Assembly (NCBI RefSeq): GCF_009208555.1
Contig: NZ_WFLI01000005.1
Span: forward strand, 186,001 to 250,000
Reading direction: 5' to 3'
Length of the DNA stretch: 64,000 nucleotides
Origin: Janthinobacterium violaceinigrum
GTDB taxonomy: Bacteria; Pseudomonadota; Gammaproteobacteria; Burkholderiales; Burkholderiaceae_D
The notes beneath the pieces are model-generated. The model did no database searches. It was not told the DNA's origin and worked only from the letters and a program-made list of their open reading frames with translations. Of this stretch, positions 7,708 through 17,599 are shown in pieces (position 1 is the stretch's first letter; the number at the start of each line of letters is the position of its first letter). A program made the translations under genes and the position numbers.

Positions 7708-8967
7708 ATGACCAGCCTCTTCTTTATCCTGCGCATCACCCTGGCCACGATGGTCACCTACATCATTGCCACGGCTATCCTGGTGGAGAATTTCCTGCGC
7801 TATATCTTCGGGCATACGGAAGGCTTTTTTGTCATCGTCGGCGCGCTGCTGGCCAGCGTCGTCGTCACGAACGCGTTTTCGCATGTGCGCCGCGTGCGCC
7901 TGATCGCCGGCGCCGTCAATGCCAGCACCCTGTCGAGCCGTCAGCGGCGCCAGATCGAGATCCCGTTCGAGGCGGGCGAGGTGTTCGACATGATCGACGC
8001 GGCCATCCGCGAACTGCCGGGCAGCGAAGTGGTCGAAAGCGCGCGCGACAGCCTGCAGGTGCAGGCCCGCGTGCGCCGCGCGGCACCGTACACGCACACG
8101 GGCTTGCCCCGCATGCGCGTGCTGGGTTTCCTGGAGCCGCGGCCGAACCAGATCCTTGCCACCGTCACGCCGAATGGCGAGGCGGGCAGCGTGACCCTGA
8201 TCTGCGAGCCGGCGCGCAATGCCTGGACCGACTGGTTCCTCGTCGACCATGGCAGCAACCTGGAAAATGCGGAAGCGGTGACGCGGGCGATGACGCGCCG
8301 GGTGGCGCAGCGGCGCCGCGGCGAGCAGGCCGAGGCGCGCCAGACGGTGACGGAAAAGGAGCTCACGGTGGCCAAGCTGAGCCTGCTGCACGCGCAGGTG
8401 GAGCCGCACTTCCTGTACAACACCCTGGCCAGCGCGCAGCTGCTCACGCGCAGCGATCCCGTGCGCGCCGACGAAATGCTGGGCAACCTGATCCTGTACC
8501 TGCGCCACTCGCTGCCGCGCACGGAGCAGGCGATGTCGACCCTGGGCACGGAGCTGGAACGGGCGCGCGCCTACCTCGATATCCTGAAAATCCGCATGGG
8601 CGAGCGCCTGAACCTGCAGATCGAAGTGCCGCAATACCTGCGCCAGGTGGAACTGCCGCCCATGATGCTGCAAACCCTGGTGGAAAACGCCATCAAGCAT
8701 GGGCTGGAGCCGAAAAGCGGCGGCGGCACGATCTGGATCATGGCGCGCAGCGGCAATGGCACGGTGATCGTCACGGTGGCCGACGACGGCAAGGGGTTCA
8801 GCGACGACGGCGCGGGCACGGGCATTGGTTTGCGCAATGTGCGTGAACGCCTGCGCCTGACCTACGGCAATGCCGCCGCGTTTGCCATTGTCGCCAATTT
8901 CCCCGATGGCGTGACGGCCACCATCACGGTGCCGGACAGCACGGCGCAAGGAGTGTCGTATGCATGA
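7708..8967 (+). CDS. LytS-type sensor histidine kinase
   Basis: A 419-residue membrane kinase starting at the ATG at 7708, which has AAGGA upstream; the frame remains open further upstream without coding character. Two membrane segments (about residues 5-25 and 35-55) are followed by an unassigned cytoplasmic region to residue 210. The His_kinase domain has EPHFLYNTLAS (His234 as phosphoacceptor). The ATPase domain follows, with ENAIKHGLE, ADDGKGFSD and GIGLRNVRERL. No large extracytoplasmic sensor is present. It overlaps the response-regulator gene by 8 bp, so the two form one operon. Confidence 0.88.
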   Translation: MTSLFFILRITLATMVTYIIATAILVENFLRYIFGHTEGFFVIVGALLASVVVTNAFSHVRRVRLIAGAVNASTLSSRQRRQIEIPFEAGEVFDMIDAAIRELPGSEVVESARDSLQVQARVRRAAPYTHTGLPRMRVLGFLEPRPNQILATVTPNGEAGSVTLICEPARNAWTDWFLVDHGSNLENAEAVTRAMTRRVAQRRRGEQAEARQTVTEKELTVAKLSLLHAQVEPHFLYNTLASAQLLTRSDPVRADEMLGNLILYLRHSLPRTEQAMSTLGTELERARAYLDILKIRMGERLNLQIEVPQYLRQVELPPMMLQTLVENAIKHGLEPKSGGGTIWIMARSGNGTVIVTVADDGKGFSDDGAGTGIGLRNVRERLRLTYGNAAAFAIVANFPDGVTATITVPDSTAQGVSYA

Positions 8968-9742
8968 GATTGAAATGACGTGCGTCATCGCCGAAGACGA
9001 GACCCTGCTGCGCGATGCGCTGGTGGCCCTGCTGGCCGAAGCGTGGCCCAACTTGCGCATCGTCGCCGCCTGCGACGACGGCGGCACGGCGCTCGAGGCC
9101 ATCGCCACCCTGCGTCCCGACGTGGCGTTTCTCGATATCCGCATGCCGGGCCTGACGGGGCTGGAAGTGGCGGCCGGCGCGCTGGAAGCGAGCCCCGGCA
9201 CGCAGGTGGTATTCGTCACCGCCTACGACCAGTACGCGATCGATGCCTTCGACAACGGCGCCGTCGATTACCTGTTAAAACCCATCGCCCGCGAGCGCCT
9301 GCAGGCGACCCTGCAGCGCTTGCGGGCGCGCGCCGGCAAGGCCAGGGCGGGCGACGGCGCGCTGGCCGGCCTGCTGCAGCAATTGAGCAGCGCCTTGCCG
9401 GCGGCCGCCAAGTCGCCGCCGCTGGTATGGCTGACGGCCAGCAGCGGCAAGGATACGCGCCTGATCATGGTGGAAGATATCGCGTATTTTCAGTCGGACA
9501 CCAAGTACACGGCCGTCATGACGGCCGAGGGCGAGGCGCTGCTGCGCAAGCCGATCCGCGAATTGCTCGACGTGCTGGACCCGGCCATCTTCAAGCAGAT
9601 CCACCGTTCCACCATCGTCAACATGAAGATGGTGGCGTCCGTCACGCGCGACGAGGTGGGGCGGGGAATCCTGCGCCTCAAGACGCGGCCGGAAACCCTG
9701 GCCGTGAGCCAGCCGTTCATGGCGCTGTTCAGGAATATGTAG
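8960..9742 (+). CDS. LytTR-family response regulator
   Basis: A 260-residue protein. It has a receiver domain (residues 7-125) with phosphoacceptor Asp59 (VAFLDIRMPG), an acidic pocket at E12-D13 and the K of YLLKPI. A linker leads to a LytTR DNA-binding domain (about 150-260; IAYFQSDTKYTAV, HRSTIVNMKMV). It is translationally coupled to the LytS-type kinase by an 8-bp overlap. Such pairs (AlgR/FimS, LytSR, BtsSR) control varied functions; no adjacent target suggests its regulon here. Confidence 0.9.
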   Translation: MHEIEMTCVIAEDETLLRDALVALLAEAWPNLRIVAACDDGGTALEAIATLRPDVAFLDIRMPGLTGLEVAAGALEASPGTQVVFVTAYDQYAIDAFDNGAVDYLLKPIARERLQATLQRLRARAGKARAGDGALAGLLQQLSSALPAAAKSPPLVWLTASSGKDTRLIMVEDIAYFQSDTKYTAVMTAEGEALLRKPIRELLDVLDPAIFKQIHRSTIVNMKMVASVTRDEVGRGILRLKTRPETLAVSQPFMALFRNM

Positions 9743-9755
9743 AGCTGCTAAAGCC

Positions 9756-9819
9756 GGGGTCAGGCCCTCAACACCGCTAACGCCAGGCTCACCGTCAACG
9801 TGGACGGGGGTCTGACCCC
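9756..9819. repeat. REP-like intergenic element with GGGGTCAG / CTGACCCC termini
   Basis: The inverted ends GGGGTCAG (9756-9763) and CTGACCCC (9812-9819) enclose about 48 bp between two convergent genes. A second element with the same terminal design is at 34050-34115. This looks like a dispersed repetitive extragenic palindrome rather than a simple terminator, since no T run follows. Confidence 0.6.
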
Positions 9820-9823
9820 AGAA

Positions 9824-10867
9824 TTACTCCGCCGTTTCAAAACCCTCAAGCACATTGACGACATTGATGCCGATTTCCTTCACCGCATAGCCCCCTTCGA
9901 GGATGAAGGCGGTGGGCAGGTTCAGGTGCGCGAGGCGCTCGCCCACGCGCAGGTAGTCGCCGCTTTGCAGGCAGAAGTGCGACAGCGGGTCGCCGGCGAA
10001 CGTATCGACGCCCAGCGACACCACCAGCGCGTCGGGCGCATACATGGCGATGCGCAGGCAGGCCGTTTCCAGCGCGGCGAACCAGCTGGCCGCGGACGTG
10101 CCGGCCGGCAGCGGCAGGTTGACGTTGTAGCCGAGCCCCGCGCCGCTGCCCGTCTCGTCGGCATGGCCCAGGTAAAACGGATATTCGCTGCGCGGGTCGG
10201 CGTGGACGGAGGCGAACAGCACATCGTCGCGCGTATAGAAAATGCTCTGGGTGCCGTTGCCGTGGTGGTAGTCGATATCGAGGATGGCGACCTTGCGCGC
10301 GCCGTCGTCGAGCAGGTGCTGCGCGGCCAGGGCCGCGTTGTTGAGAAAACAGTAGCCGCCGAAGAAATCGCTGCCCGCGTGGTGGCCCGGCGGGCGCGTC
10401 AGGGCAAACGTGGCCCGTTCGCCCAGGCGCAGCGCGTGGGCCGCGTTGACGGCGCAGTCGGCGCCCGTCTTGGCCGCCGTCCACGTGCCGGCCGTCAGCG
10501 GCGTGCCGTTGTCCATCGAATACAGCCCCAGCTTGGCCGTGAAGTTGTCCGGTTCGATATCGCTGCGCAAGGTGCGCACGGGCCACACGGATGGCAGCGC
10601 GTCCTTGCCCGCGTTGTCGGGATCGAGCGCCAGCCAGTCGTGCCAGGCGTGGCGCAGGAAGTGCAGGTAGCGTGGCGTGTGGATACGCTCGAGCGACGTC
10701 AGCGGCACGCCGTGCGGCGTGACGATGCGGCCCAGATTGCGCCGTCCCAGCTCGGCCACCACCATGTCGGCCCGTTCGGGCGTCTCGAAGCAGGGCACCA
10801 TGGCGCCGCGAAACATCTCGAAGCGGCCCCGGTGCTGGCCGTGCAATTCATTGTAGAAGGTCAGCAT
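9824..10867 (-). CDS. aphA: Acetylpolyamine amidohydrolase (histone-deacetylase family)
   Basis: A 347-residue zinc hydrolase of the HDAC superfamily, predicted to remove acetyl groups from acetylputrescine, acetylspermidine and similar compounds. The His pair is H162-H163 (RPPGHHAG). The metal ligands are D199 and H201 (DIDYHHGNGT), and the third Asp is in SLGVDTFAGDP. The whole sequence follows bacterial acetylpolyamine amidohydrolases (such as that of Mycoplana) more closely than acetoin-type AcuC, including EETG-like and EGGYxVxEIGxN features. It lies 24 bp downstream of gshA on the same strand, probably cotranscribed. Confidence 0.82.
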   Translation of the reverse strand: MLTFYNELHGQHRGRFEMFRGAMVPCFETPERADMVVAELGRRNLGRIVTPHGVPLTSLERIHTPRYLHFLRHAWHDWLALDPDNAGKDALPSVWPVRTLRSDIEPDNFTAKLGLYSMDNGTPLTAGTWTAAKTGADCAVNAAHALRLGERATFALTRPPGHHAGSDFFGGYCFLNNAALAAQHLLDDGARKVAILDIDYHHGNGTQSIFYTRDDVLFASVHADPRSEYPFYLGHADETGSGAGLGYNVNLPLPAGTSAASWFAALETACLRIAMYAPDALVVSLGVDTFAGDPLSHFCLQSGDYLRVGERLAHLNLPTAFILEGGYAVKEIGINVVNVLEGFETAE

Positions 10868-10891
10868 GGGGCGCTTTGCGCAAGGTCAGGC

Positions 10892-12493
10892 TCAGGTGTG
10901 CGAGCACAGGGTGCTGGCGCGGTAGGCAGCGACGAAATCGTCGAAGCTGCCGGCGGGCGCCGCTTCCATGGCGCGCTGCTCGGCCAGCGAGCTGGCGGCC
11001 ATCTCGTCGAAATACGCGCTTTGTTCCGGCGCCGGCGGCTGCGCGCGGAAATAGGCGGCGTGGCGTTCGCTCTGGCGCAGGCCGAAGGCGGCAAACGAGC
11101 CGCCGTTGGCGCGCAGCTCGGCCAGCACCTTCGCCGATGGCGTCGCATCGGGGTCGGCCAGTTTACGGGCTTGCGCGGCCAGGCTGTCCGCGTGCTGCGT
11201 GCCACCATGGCGCGCGTCGAGCAGCGCCGCCACGGGGGCGATGCGCGCCAGCAGCTCTTCGCCCCACGCTTGCAGGCCGATGTCTTCGCCGTCGCGGCGC
11301 AGGGTCAGGCCCGGCTTGCGGCCTTCCTTGACGGTGCGGGCGAAATTGTTCGTGTAGCAGGCGCTTTGCTCGGCCGAGATGGGCGCGCTGTCGTCGAGCG
11401 CGCAGAACAGCAGGAACGCGTCGAGGAAGCGGCCCGTTTCCAGGCTGATGCCCACCGGTTCGAACGGGTCGACATCCATGCAGCGCACTTCGATGTATTG
11501 CACGCCGCGCAGGCACAGGGCCTGGATGGGGCGCTCGCCCGTGCGGATCACGCGCTTCGGTCGGATGGTCGAATAGTATTCATTTTCGATCTGCAGCACG
11601 TTGGTGGACAACTGAATCCACTCGCCATCCTTTTTGGTACCCAGCGCTTCATACGGCGGATACGGATCGTTGACGGCATGCGTGAGCGCGTTGACGTAGT
11701 CGTCCAGGCTGTTCTCGTGCGGACGCAGACCCGACTGGGCATCGTTCTGGTAGCCGAGGTCGCTCATGCGCAGGCTGGTGGCATACGGCAGGAACAGGGT
11801 GTCGTCGGACAGGGTGTCGAGCTTGTGCGCGCGGCCGCGCAGGAAACCGGCCGACAGGGCCGGCGAGGCGCCGAACAGGTACATCAGGAGCCAGCTGTAG
11901 CGGCGGAAATTGCGGATCGTCGCCAGGTAGCTTTCCGACTGCACGTCTTTCGGCGTGGCCGTGGCGTGCGCGGGGCTGGCGCTGGTGTCCGGATTGCTGG
12001 CCAGCACTTGCCACAGCTGCTCGTCGAGCGAATAGTTATAGTGGATGCCGGCGATGCATTGCATGGCTTTGCCGTAGCGCAAGGCCAGGCCGCGCCGGTA
12101 GACGTGCTTGAGCATGCCCATGTTCGAGGTGCCGTAGTTGGCGATCTCGATTTCCGCTTCGGGCGGCAGCTGGCACGGCATCGACTGGCTCCACAGCAAC
12201 TCGTCGCCGAGGCGGCTGTAGGCGTGGCGGTGCACGGTGTCGAGCTTGTCGAGCGTGACGGCGATATCCTGTTCCGCCGGCGTGATGAATTCGAGCAGCG
12301 CTTCCGCGTAGTCGGTGGTGATTTCAGGGTGCGTCAGCGCCGAGCCCAGGGCGGCGGGGTGGGGCGTGGAAGCCAGATGGCCGGCATGGTCGACGCGCAG
12401 GGTTTCACGCTCGATGCCGCGCAAGCCGCCCAGCAGCGCGCGGTTGGCATCTTCGGTCAGCAATGCCAGGCGGCGAGTCAACAGGTTGGGCAA
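10892..12493 (-). CDS. gshA: Glutamate-cysteine ligase (proteobacterial GshA)
   Basis: A 533-residue enzyme catalysing the ATP-dependent first step of glutathione synthesis. It is the gamma-proteobacterial type Gsh[10 protein letters not shown] near residue 25, [42 protein letters not shown] and [15 protein letters not shown] are all recognisable. The start chosen is TTG at 12493, which has AAAGGAAG seven bases upstream and gives [12 protein letters not shown]. The frame extends to 12577, but that part lacks family similarity. It is probably the first gene of a pair with aphA. Confidence 0.92.
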   Translation of the reverse strand: MPNLLTRRLALLTEDANRALLGGLRGIERETLRVDHAGHLASTPHPAALGSALTHPEITTDYAEALLEFITPAEQDIAVTLDKLDTVHRHAYSRLGDELLWSQSMPCQLPPEAEIEIANYGTSNMGMLKHVYRRGLALRYGKAMQCIAGIHYNYSLDEQLWQVLASNPDTSASPAHATATPKDVQSESYLATIRNFRRYSWLLMYLFGASPALSAGFLRGRAHKLDTLSDDTLFLPYATSLRMSDLGYQNDAQSGLRPHENSLDDYVNALTHAVNDPYPPYEALGTKKDGEWIQLSTNVLQIENEYYSTIRPKRVIRTGERPIQALCLRGVQYIEVRCMDVDPFEPVGISLETGRFLDAFLLFCALDDSAPISAEQSACYTNNFARTVKEGRKPGLTLRRDGEDIGLQAWGEELLARIAPVAALLDARHGGTQHADSLAAQARKLADPDATPSAKVLAELRANGGSFAAFGLRQSERHAAYFRAQPPAPEQSAYFDEMAASSLAEQRAMEAAPAGSFDDFVAAYRASTLCSHT

Positions 12494-12708
12494 TTTGAGC
12501 TTCCTTTCTTGTGCAGCATATAAATAATTTGTGCTGAGATTAACCGAATTTTGGCAAATGCGTCGGCGCCGGCCCAAAAAACGCCGCGTCGCCAGCGTCC
12601 GCCCCGGGGAACGGGGGCGGCGCTTCGGTCAGGAATTCGCTTGATATTTTAACAAACTGCGGAGCATCTGGCGCGTCGCCGGATCAAGCCCCGTGCACGT
12701 GGACGGGC

Positions 12709-13539
12709 TCAGCCCAGGCGGGCGCCGCTGACGCGCTCGATGCCGGCCAGGTCGCGCCAGCTTTGCACTTTGCTGTAGCCGGCGTCGGCCAGCAAGCCGC
12801 GCACGGCTGGCGCCTGGTCGTAGCCGTGTTCCATCAGCAGCCAGGCGCCTGACGCCAGGTGGCGCGCGGCGCCGGAGACGATGGTGCGCAGGGCCGACAG
12901 GCCGTCCGCGTGGTCGGTCAGCGCGCCGGCCGGCTCGAAGCGCAGGTCGCCTTCGGCCAGGTGGCGGTCGCCGCTGGCGATGTAGGGGGGATTGGAGACG
13001 ATCAGGTCGAATTTTTCCGTCCCCAGCGCTTCGAACCAGTCGCTGGCCATGAAGGTGATGTTGACGCCGTTGGCGCTGGCATTGCGGCGCGCCACGGCCA
13101 GGGCCGCGCTGCTCACGTCCAGGGCCGTGACGACGGCGTCGGGCCGCGTGTAGGCCAGCGCGACGGCGATGGCGCCGCTGCCCGTGCCCATGTCGAGCAC
13201 GCGTCCGCCGGGCGGCAGGCGCTCGAGCGCCAGTTCGACCAGCACTTCCGTGTCGGGGCGGGGGATCAGCACGGCGTCGTTTACTTCGAACGGCAGGCCG
13301 AAAAATTCGCGCTGGCCCACGATATAGGCGATCGGCTCGCCTTGCAGGCGGCGCGCCAGCAAGGCCGACAAGCGACCCGCTTCGTCGCTAGTGAGCACAC
13401 GCTCCGATTGCGTGATCAGCGAGACGCGCGACAGGCCCAGCGCGTGGCCCAGCAGGATGCGGTTGTCGAGCGGGTCGAGCAGTGGACGGATTTGCAGGGC
13501 GCCGACAGTGCTGCCGGCGGGGATCAGTGTTTCTGGCAT
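12709..13539 (-). CDS. prmC: PrmC, release-factor glutamine methyltransferase
   Basis: A 276-residue S-adenosylmethionine-dependent methyltransferase that N5-methylates the glutamine of the GGQ motif in RF1 and RF2. Motifs: VLDMGTGSGAIAVAL (SAM binding) and the catalytic SNPPYIA. The start is the ATG at 13539, 11 bp after the dsbB stop; the frame is open further upstream but would overlap dsbB. Its substrate gene prfA is nearby on the same strand, but dsbB and a repeat separate them. The 215 bp downstream, before gshA, hold a GC-rich inverted repeat near 12599-12620 but no other recognised feature. Confidence 0.92.
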   Translation of the reverse strand: MPETLIPAGSTVGALQIRPLLDPLDNRILLGHALGLSRVSLITQSERVLTSDEAGRLSALLARRLQGEPIAYIVGQREFFGLPFEVNDAVLIPRPDTEVLVELALERLPPGGRVLDMGTGSGAIAVALAYTRPDAVVTALDVSSAALAVARRNASANGVNITFMASDWFEALGTEKFDLIVSNPPYIASGDRHLAEGDLRFEPAGALTDHADGLSALRTIVSGAARHLASGAWLLMEHGYDQAPAVRGLLADAGYSKVQSWRDLAGIERVSGARLG

Positions 13540-13550
13540 AGTGCTTTCAA

Positions 13551-14021
13551 TTATTTCTGACGGCGCAGCAAGGTCCACAGCAGGCCGAGGGCAAAAATGG
13601 CGAACCAGAGGAACGCCCATTGCGGGATGGACAGGCCGAAAAATGGCTCGCCGGCATTTTCGCAGGCGCCATACGATTCAAACATGAAGGGCATGATTTG
13701 CGCCGTGAAGACCTTGTTCAGCGCCGTTTCCACGGGGTCGATGCCGCACGAGAAGCCGGGATTGGCCAGCACGTACAAATGCTTGGCGCCCACGCCCAGG
13801 CCGCCCAAGGCCGCCAGCAGGCCGATGCCGGCGCCGATTTTCGGCCGGTTCGCCGCCGCGCCCGCCAGGCAGGCGATGCCGATGGCGAGGAACAGGTAGC
13901 GCTGGATCACGCACAGCGGGCAGGGCGCCATGTTCATGGCATGCTGCAAATACATGGCGACGCCCAGCATCAGGAAACACAGGGCGGCGATCGACAGGAG
14001 GACGGTGCGTGAATTTTTCAT
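13551..14021 (-). CDS. dsbB: DsbB, disulfide bond formation protein
   Basis: About 156 residues with four membrane segments. This quinone-linked inner-membrane oxidase reoxidises DsbA. The first redox pair is in APCPLCVIQRY (CxxC) at the second helix. The second pair is split, in FSCGIDPV and YGACENAG of the second periplasmic loop, as in classical DsbB. The ATG at 14021 is preferred; an in-frame GTG at 14030 adds three residues. It is followed within 12 bp by prmC, so the two are probably cotranscribed. No dsbA is present in the window. Confidence 0.9.
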   Translation of the reverse strand: MKNSRTVLLSIAALCFLMLGVAMYLQHAMNMAPCPLCVIQRYLFLAIGIACLAGAAANRPKIGAGIGLLAALGGLGVGAKHLYVLANPGFSCGIDPVETALNKVFTAQIMPFMFESYGACENAGEPFFGLSIPQWAFLWFAIFALGLLWTLLRRQK

Positions 14022-14108
14022 GGGCGACACGGTGAGGTGAATAGGGAAAAAGCGTTACGCATTCTCGCACAAGGGCAGATTTTTATTGCTTAGCCGCTAC
14101 TTAAAGCT

Positions 14109-14188
14109 GTCGGCTTACGCGCTGCGCGCTAAGCCGACCTACAACTGGCTTTGGGAATGTAGGTCGGCTTAGCGCAGCGTAAGCCGAC
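14109..14188. repeat. Paired palindromic repeat (BIME-like) between dsbB and prfA
   Basis: Two inverted copies of a unit of about 30 bp (14109-14143 and 14158-14188) each read GTCGGCTTA..TAAGCCGAC and are internally palindromic. The pair can fold into one long hairpin across a 14-nt centre. This is the organisation of a bacterial interspersed mosaic element made of two REP units. Confidence 0.8.
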
Positions 14189-14204
14189 GCAATGACACCA
14201 GCGT

Positions 14205-15281
14205 TTAGTCGCCTAAAGCAGCCAGCAGTTCCGCCTGGTGCTCTGCCGCCAGCGCATTCGTCAGCTCCGTCAAATCCCCATCCATGATGAAGTCCAGCTT
14301 GTACAAGGTCAAATTGATGCGGTGGTCCGTCAGCCGGCCTTGCGGGAAGTTATAGGTGCGGATGCGTTCGCTGCGGTCGCCCGAGCCGATCAGGCTCTTG
14401 CGGGTGGCCGCTTCCTTCGATTGCTGTTCGCGCAGCTGCACGTCCTTGATGCGCGCGGCCAGCACTTTCATCGCCTGCGCCTTGTTCTTGTGCTGGCTGC
14501 GGTCATCCTGGCATTCCACCACGATGCCGGTCGGCAAGTGGGTGATGCGCACGGCGGAGTCCGTCTTGTTGATGTGCTGTCCGCCCGCGCCCGACGCGCG
14601 GTAGGTATCGATGCGCAGGTCGGCCGGGTTGATGTTGACGTCTTCCACTTCGTCCGCTTCCGGCATCACGGCCACCGTGCAGGCGGACGTGTGGATGCGG
14701 CCCTGCGTTTCCGTGGCCGGCACGCGCTGCACGCGGTGGCCGCCGGACTCGAATTTCAGCTTCGAGTACGCGCCATTGCCGACGATACGCACGATCACTT
14801 CGCGGTAGCCGCCCAGGTCGGAATCGGACGAGGACACCAGTTCCACCTGCCAGCGGTTGCGCTCGGCAAAGCGCGTGTACATGCGCAGTAAGTCGCCGGC
14901 GAACAGGGCCGATTCGTCGCCGCCCGTGCCGGCGCGGATTTCCAGGAAGATATTGCGCTCGTCGTTGACGTCTTTCGGCAGCAGCATGGTCTGCAATTCG
15001 CGCTCCAGCTGCGCCATGGTGGCTTTTGCCGCCTCGATCTCTTCCTGGGCGAATTCCTTCATGTCCGGGTCGGACAGCATCTCTTGCGCCGTCGCAATAT
15101 CGTTGCCCGCTTCCTGGTAGGAACGGTACAGGGCCACCAGCGGGCCCAGTTCGGCGTGCTCGCGCGTCATCTTGCGGTAGCTGTCCATGTTCGACGTGGC
15201 GTCCGGATGCATCAGCAGTTCGTCGAGTTCGACCAGGCGGTTCGCCAGTTGATCGAGTTTGGCCAGCATGGATGGTTTCAT
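14205..15281 (-). CDS. prfA: Peptide chain release factor 1
   Basis: A 358-residue RF1 that terminates translation at UAA and UAG. The codon-recognition tripeptide PAT lies in [13 protein letters not shown], and the catalytic GGQ in [14 protein letters not shown]. Its glutamine is the target of PrmC, encoded in the same region. The ATG at 15281 gives the standard N-terminus [16 protein letters not shown]; fifteen upstream codons in frame are not conserved-looking. It is 93 bp downstream of hemA, the usual hemA-prfA arrangement. Confidence 0.95.
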   Translation of the reverse strand: MKPSMLAKLDQLANRLVELDELLMHPDATSNMDSYRKMTREHAELGPLVALYRSYQEAGNDIATAQEMLSDPDMKEFAQEEIEAAKATMAQLERELQTMLLPKDVNDERNIFLEIRAGTGGDESALFAGDLLRMYTRFAERNRWQVELVSSSDSDLGGYREVIVRIVGNGAYSKLKFESGGHRVQRVPATETQGRIHTSACTVAVMPEADEVEDVNINPADLRIDTYRASGAGGQHINKTDSAVRITHLPTGIVVECQDDRSQHKNKAQAMKVLAARIKDVQLREQQSKEAATRKSLIGSGDRSERIRTYNFPQGRLTDHRINLTLYKLDFIMDGDLTELTNALAAEHQAELLAALGD

Positions 15282-15374
15282 AGCGATTCGCGGTAAAAGA
15301 GTGTAGGGATGGTGCGGGTCCGGCAAGCCCGGCAGGCGGGCAGGGGCGGCCGCGCGGGCGGCCAGCGGGCTGCG

Positions 15375-16649
15375 CTAACGGCGGGGGCGGAACAGTTTCG
15401 GCAGCAGGGTGACCAGTTGCTTGCGCTCGTCGCCCTGCGCATGGTGCAGCGCCTGCTGCGGGCCGTGCAGGAACTTGGCCGTCAAGCCTTTCGACAGCGC
15501 TTCGAGCACGGCGTCGATGTCGGCGCCCTTGGCCAGCATCTTGCGCGCCCGCTCCACTTCCATCAGGCGCAGCGCTTCGCTGTTTTCATGCAGATGCTGG
15601 ATGACGGGCACCATGGCGCGGTCGTCGACCCAGCTCATGAACGATTGCACGCGCGTCTCGATGATGGCTTCCGCTTGCGCCACGGCCGCTTGCCGGCTTT
15701 CCAGGCCCGTCTGCACGACCTTGCCCAGGTCGTCGACCGTGTACAGGAAGACGTCGTTCAAACGGCCCACTTCCGCTTCGATGTCGCGCGGCACGGCCAG
15801 GTCGACCATGAACATGGGCTTGTGGCGGCGTGCCTTGATGGCGCGCTCGACCAGGCCCAGGCCCAGCAGCGGCAACGACGACGCCGTGCACGAGATGACG
15901 ATGTCGAACTGGTGCAGTTTTTCCGGCAAATCGGCCAGGCGGATGGCCGTGCCGTTGAAGCGGTGCGCCAGTTCCTCGCCCCGTTCCATGGTGCGATTGG
16001 CAATGGTGATGCTTTTCGGATTCTGCGCCGCGAAGTGCGTGGCGCACAGTTCGATCATTTCGCCGGCGCCGATGAACAGCACGTTTTGCTCGGCAATCTT
16101 GTCGAAGATGCGCTGCGACAGGCGCACGGCGGCGGCCGCCATCGACACGCTGTGGGCGCCGATTTCCGTGCTGCTGCGCACTTCCTTGGCCACGGAAAAG
16201 CTGCGCTGGAACAACTGGTGCAGATACGTGCCCAGGCCGCCCGCCTCGTCGGCCGTGCGGATGGCGTCCTTGATTTGCCCCAGGATCTGCGTTTCGCCCA
16301 GCACCATCGAGTCCAGCCCGGAGGCGACGCGGAAGGTGTGGCGCACGGCATCGTGCTGCGGCAGCATATATAAGTGGGGGCGTAGCTCGCTGTAGTTGAG
16401 CTGGTGGTAATCGGCCAGGAAATGCGCGCCCGCGTCGAGCGGATTGGGCACATGGCTGGCCGCATACAGCTCCGTGCGGTTGCAGGTCGACAGGATGGCC
16501 GCTTCGTCGTTGTCGCGCAGGTCGATGCGCTGGAACCAGGTGCGCGCCGCCATCACCGCCTGGCCCAGATGCTCAGGCGCAAACGCCAGCTGTTCGCGGA
16601 GCGACACTGGGGCAGTGGTATGGTTGAGGCCGACGGCAAGCAGTTGCAT
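15375..16649 (-). CDS. hemA: Glutamyl-tRNA reductase
   Basis: A 424-residue NADPH-dependent enzyme that converts glutamyl-tRNA to glutamate-1-semialdehyde, the first committed step of tetrapyrrole synthesis by the C5 pathway. The catalytic cysteine is Cys56 in [11 protein letters not shown]. The conserved [18 protein letters not shown] block and the GxGxM nucleotide site ([12 protein letters not shown]) follow. The start is [16 protein letters not shown] at 16649. The open frame continues far upstream only because it runs antiphase through the neighbouring regulator gene. Confidence 0.95.
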   Translation of the reverse strand: MQLLAVGLNHTTAPVSLREQLAFAPEHLGQAVMAARTWFQRIDLRDNDEAAILSTCNRTELYAASHVPNPLDAGAHFLADYHQLNYSELRPHLYMLPQHDAVRHTFRVASGLDSMVLGETQILGQIKDAIRTADEAGGLGTYLHQLFQRSFSVAKEVRSSTEIGAHSVSMAAAAVRLSQRIFDKIAEQNVLFIGAGEMIELCATHFAAQNPKSITIANRTMERGEELAHRFNGTAIRLADLPEKLHQFDIVISCTASSLPLLGLGLVERAIKARRHKPMFMVDLAVPRDIEAEVGRLNDVFLYTVDDLGKVVQTGLESRQAAVAQAEAIIETRVQSFMSWVDDRAMVPVIQHLHENSEALRLMEVERARKMLAKGADIDAVLEALSKGLTAKFLHGPQQALHHAQGDERKQLVTLLPKLFRPRR

Positions 16650-16741
16650 TTCAGGGCTGTTGGGAATTCTTATGCCGACATTATAGCGCCTTGTGCCCGC
16701 TCTTTGAGCAGTCCGCCTGTTTTTGCCCTGCTGCGCCGGCG

Positions 16742-17431
16742 TCACCCGCCCAGTTTTTCCAGGCGATATCCATAGCTGTAGACGGGCACGAGGCGGTAGC
16801 CGTGTTCCGGTTTCAGCTGCAGCTTGTTGCGCACGCGCGAGACGTGGGTATCCATGGTGCGCGAAGGCAGGGCCGTGTCGCGCTGCCACACGGCTTCGTG
16901 GATGTAGGCGCGCGACAGGGGACGGCCCAGATTGCGGAAAAACAGCAGCGCCAGGGCGAATTCCTTGTGCGTCACGTCCAGCACTTCGCCATCGCGCAGC
17001 AGACGGCCGGGGCGGGTCTCGAACGTGTAATGACCGAATTGCAAGTACTCGGCGCCATTCTGGGCCGGGTAGGCCACGCGCAGCAGCGCCTGGGTACGCA
17101 AGGTCAGCTCGCTGCGCCGCAGGGGCTTGATCATGTAGTCGTCGGCGCCTGCCGTCATGCCCGCCACCACGTCGTCTTCGCCCGAGCTGTTGGTCATAAA
17201 CAACACGGGCGCCTTCGGCGCCAGTTTTTCCCGGGCACGGCGCAACACTTCCGCACCGTCCAGATCGCTGACATGCCAGTCGAGGATGAGCATGTCGCAA
17301 CTGTCCTTGCGCAGTTGTCCCAGCATCTCCTTGCCACTCTGAAACTCGTGGCAAGCGTGGCCGGCGGCGGTGAGCACCTGGCAGATCAGTTCTGCCTGGC
17401 TATGATCGCTATCGAGTACGGCAATTCGCAT
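16742..17431 (-). CDS. OmpR/PhoB-type response regulator, orphan
   Basis: A 229-residue protein. The receiver domain has acidic residues D7 and D9, phosphoacceptor Asp51 ([12 protein letters not shown]) and the K of MIKPLRR. A winged-helix DNA-binding domain covers about residues 130-225 ([44 protein letters not shown]). No histidine kinase gene adjoins it. It lies 92 bp upstream of hemA on the same strand, so cotranscription with hemA is possible but unproven. The target genes are unknown. Confidence 0.88.
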   Translation of the reverse strand: MRIAVLDSDHSQAELICQVLTAAGHACHEFQSGKEMLGQLRKDSCDMLILDWHVSDLDGAEVLRRAREKLAPKAPVLFMTNSSGEDDVVAGMTAGADDYMIKPLRRSELTLRTQALLRVAYPAQNGAEYLQFGHYTFETRPGRLLRDGEVLDVTHKEFALALLFFRNLGRPLSRAYIHEAVWQRDTALPSRTMDTHVSRVRNKLQLKPEHGYRLVPVYSYGYRLEKLGG

Positions 17432-17599
17432 AATGGGCTGGAGTGTGTAGCAACAAACAGACGGTCCGCTCTGCTTATCGTAATGTTAAGGAATGCTCAA
17501 GTGAAATATAACAGAGATTGCAACTGTGTCCAGTGAAATCGGAAGACAGGGCCTTTACGTTACACTTGTTGATCGACCCCTCACCGCGGAGTAACGGCC

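Noticed and set aside
9800..12523. A 907-codon open frame on the plus strand opposite gshA and the amidohydrolase gene, and similar long antisense frames (for example 1233-3206, 55437-57656, 42167-44491).
   Set aside because: These are shadow frames caused by high GC. Their products are rich in His, Gln, Arg and Gly without family motifs, and the opposite strand carries well-conserved enzymes.
16650..17354. A 235-residue N-terminal extension of hemA.
   Set aside because: It runs antiphase through the response-regulator gene on the same strand. The standard GluTR N-terminus begins at 16649.
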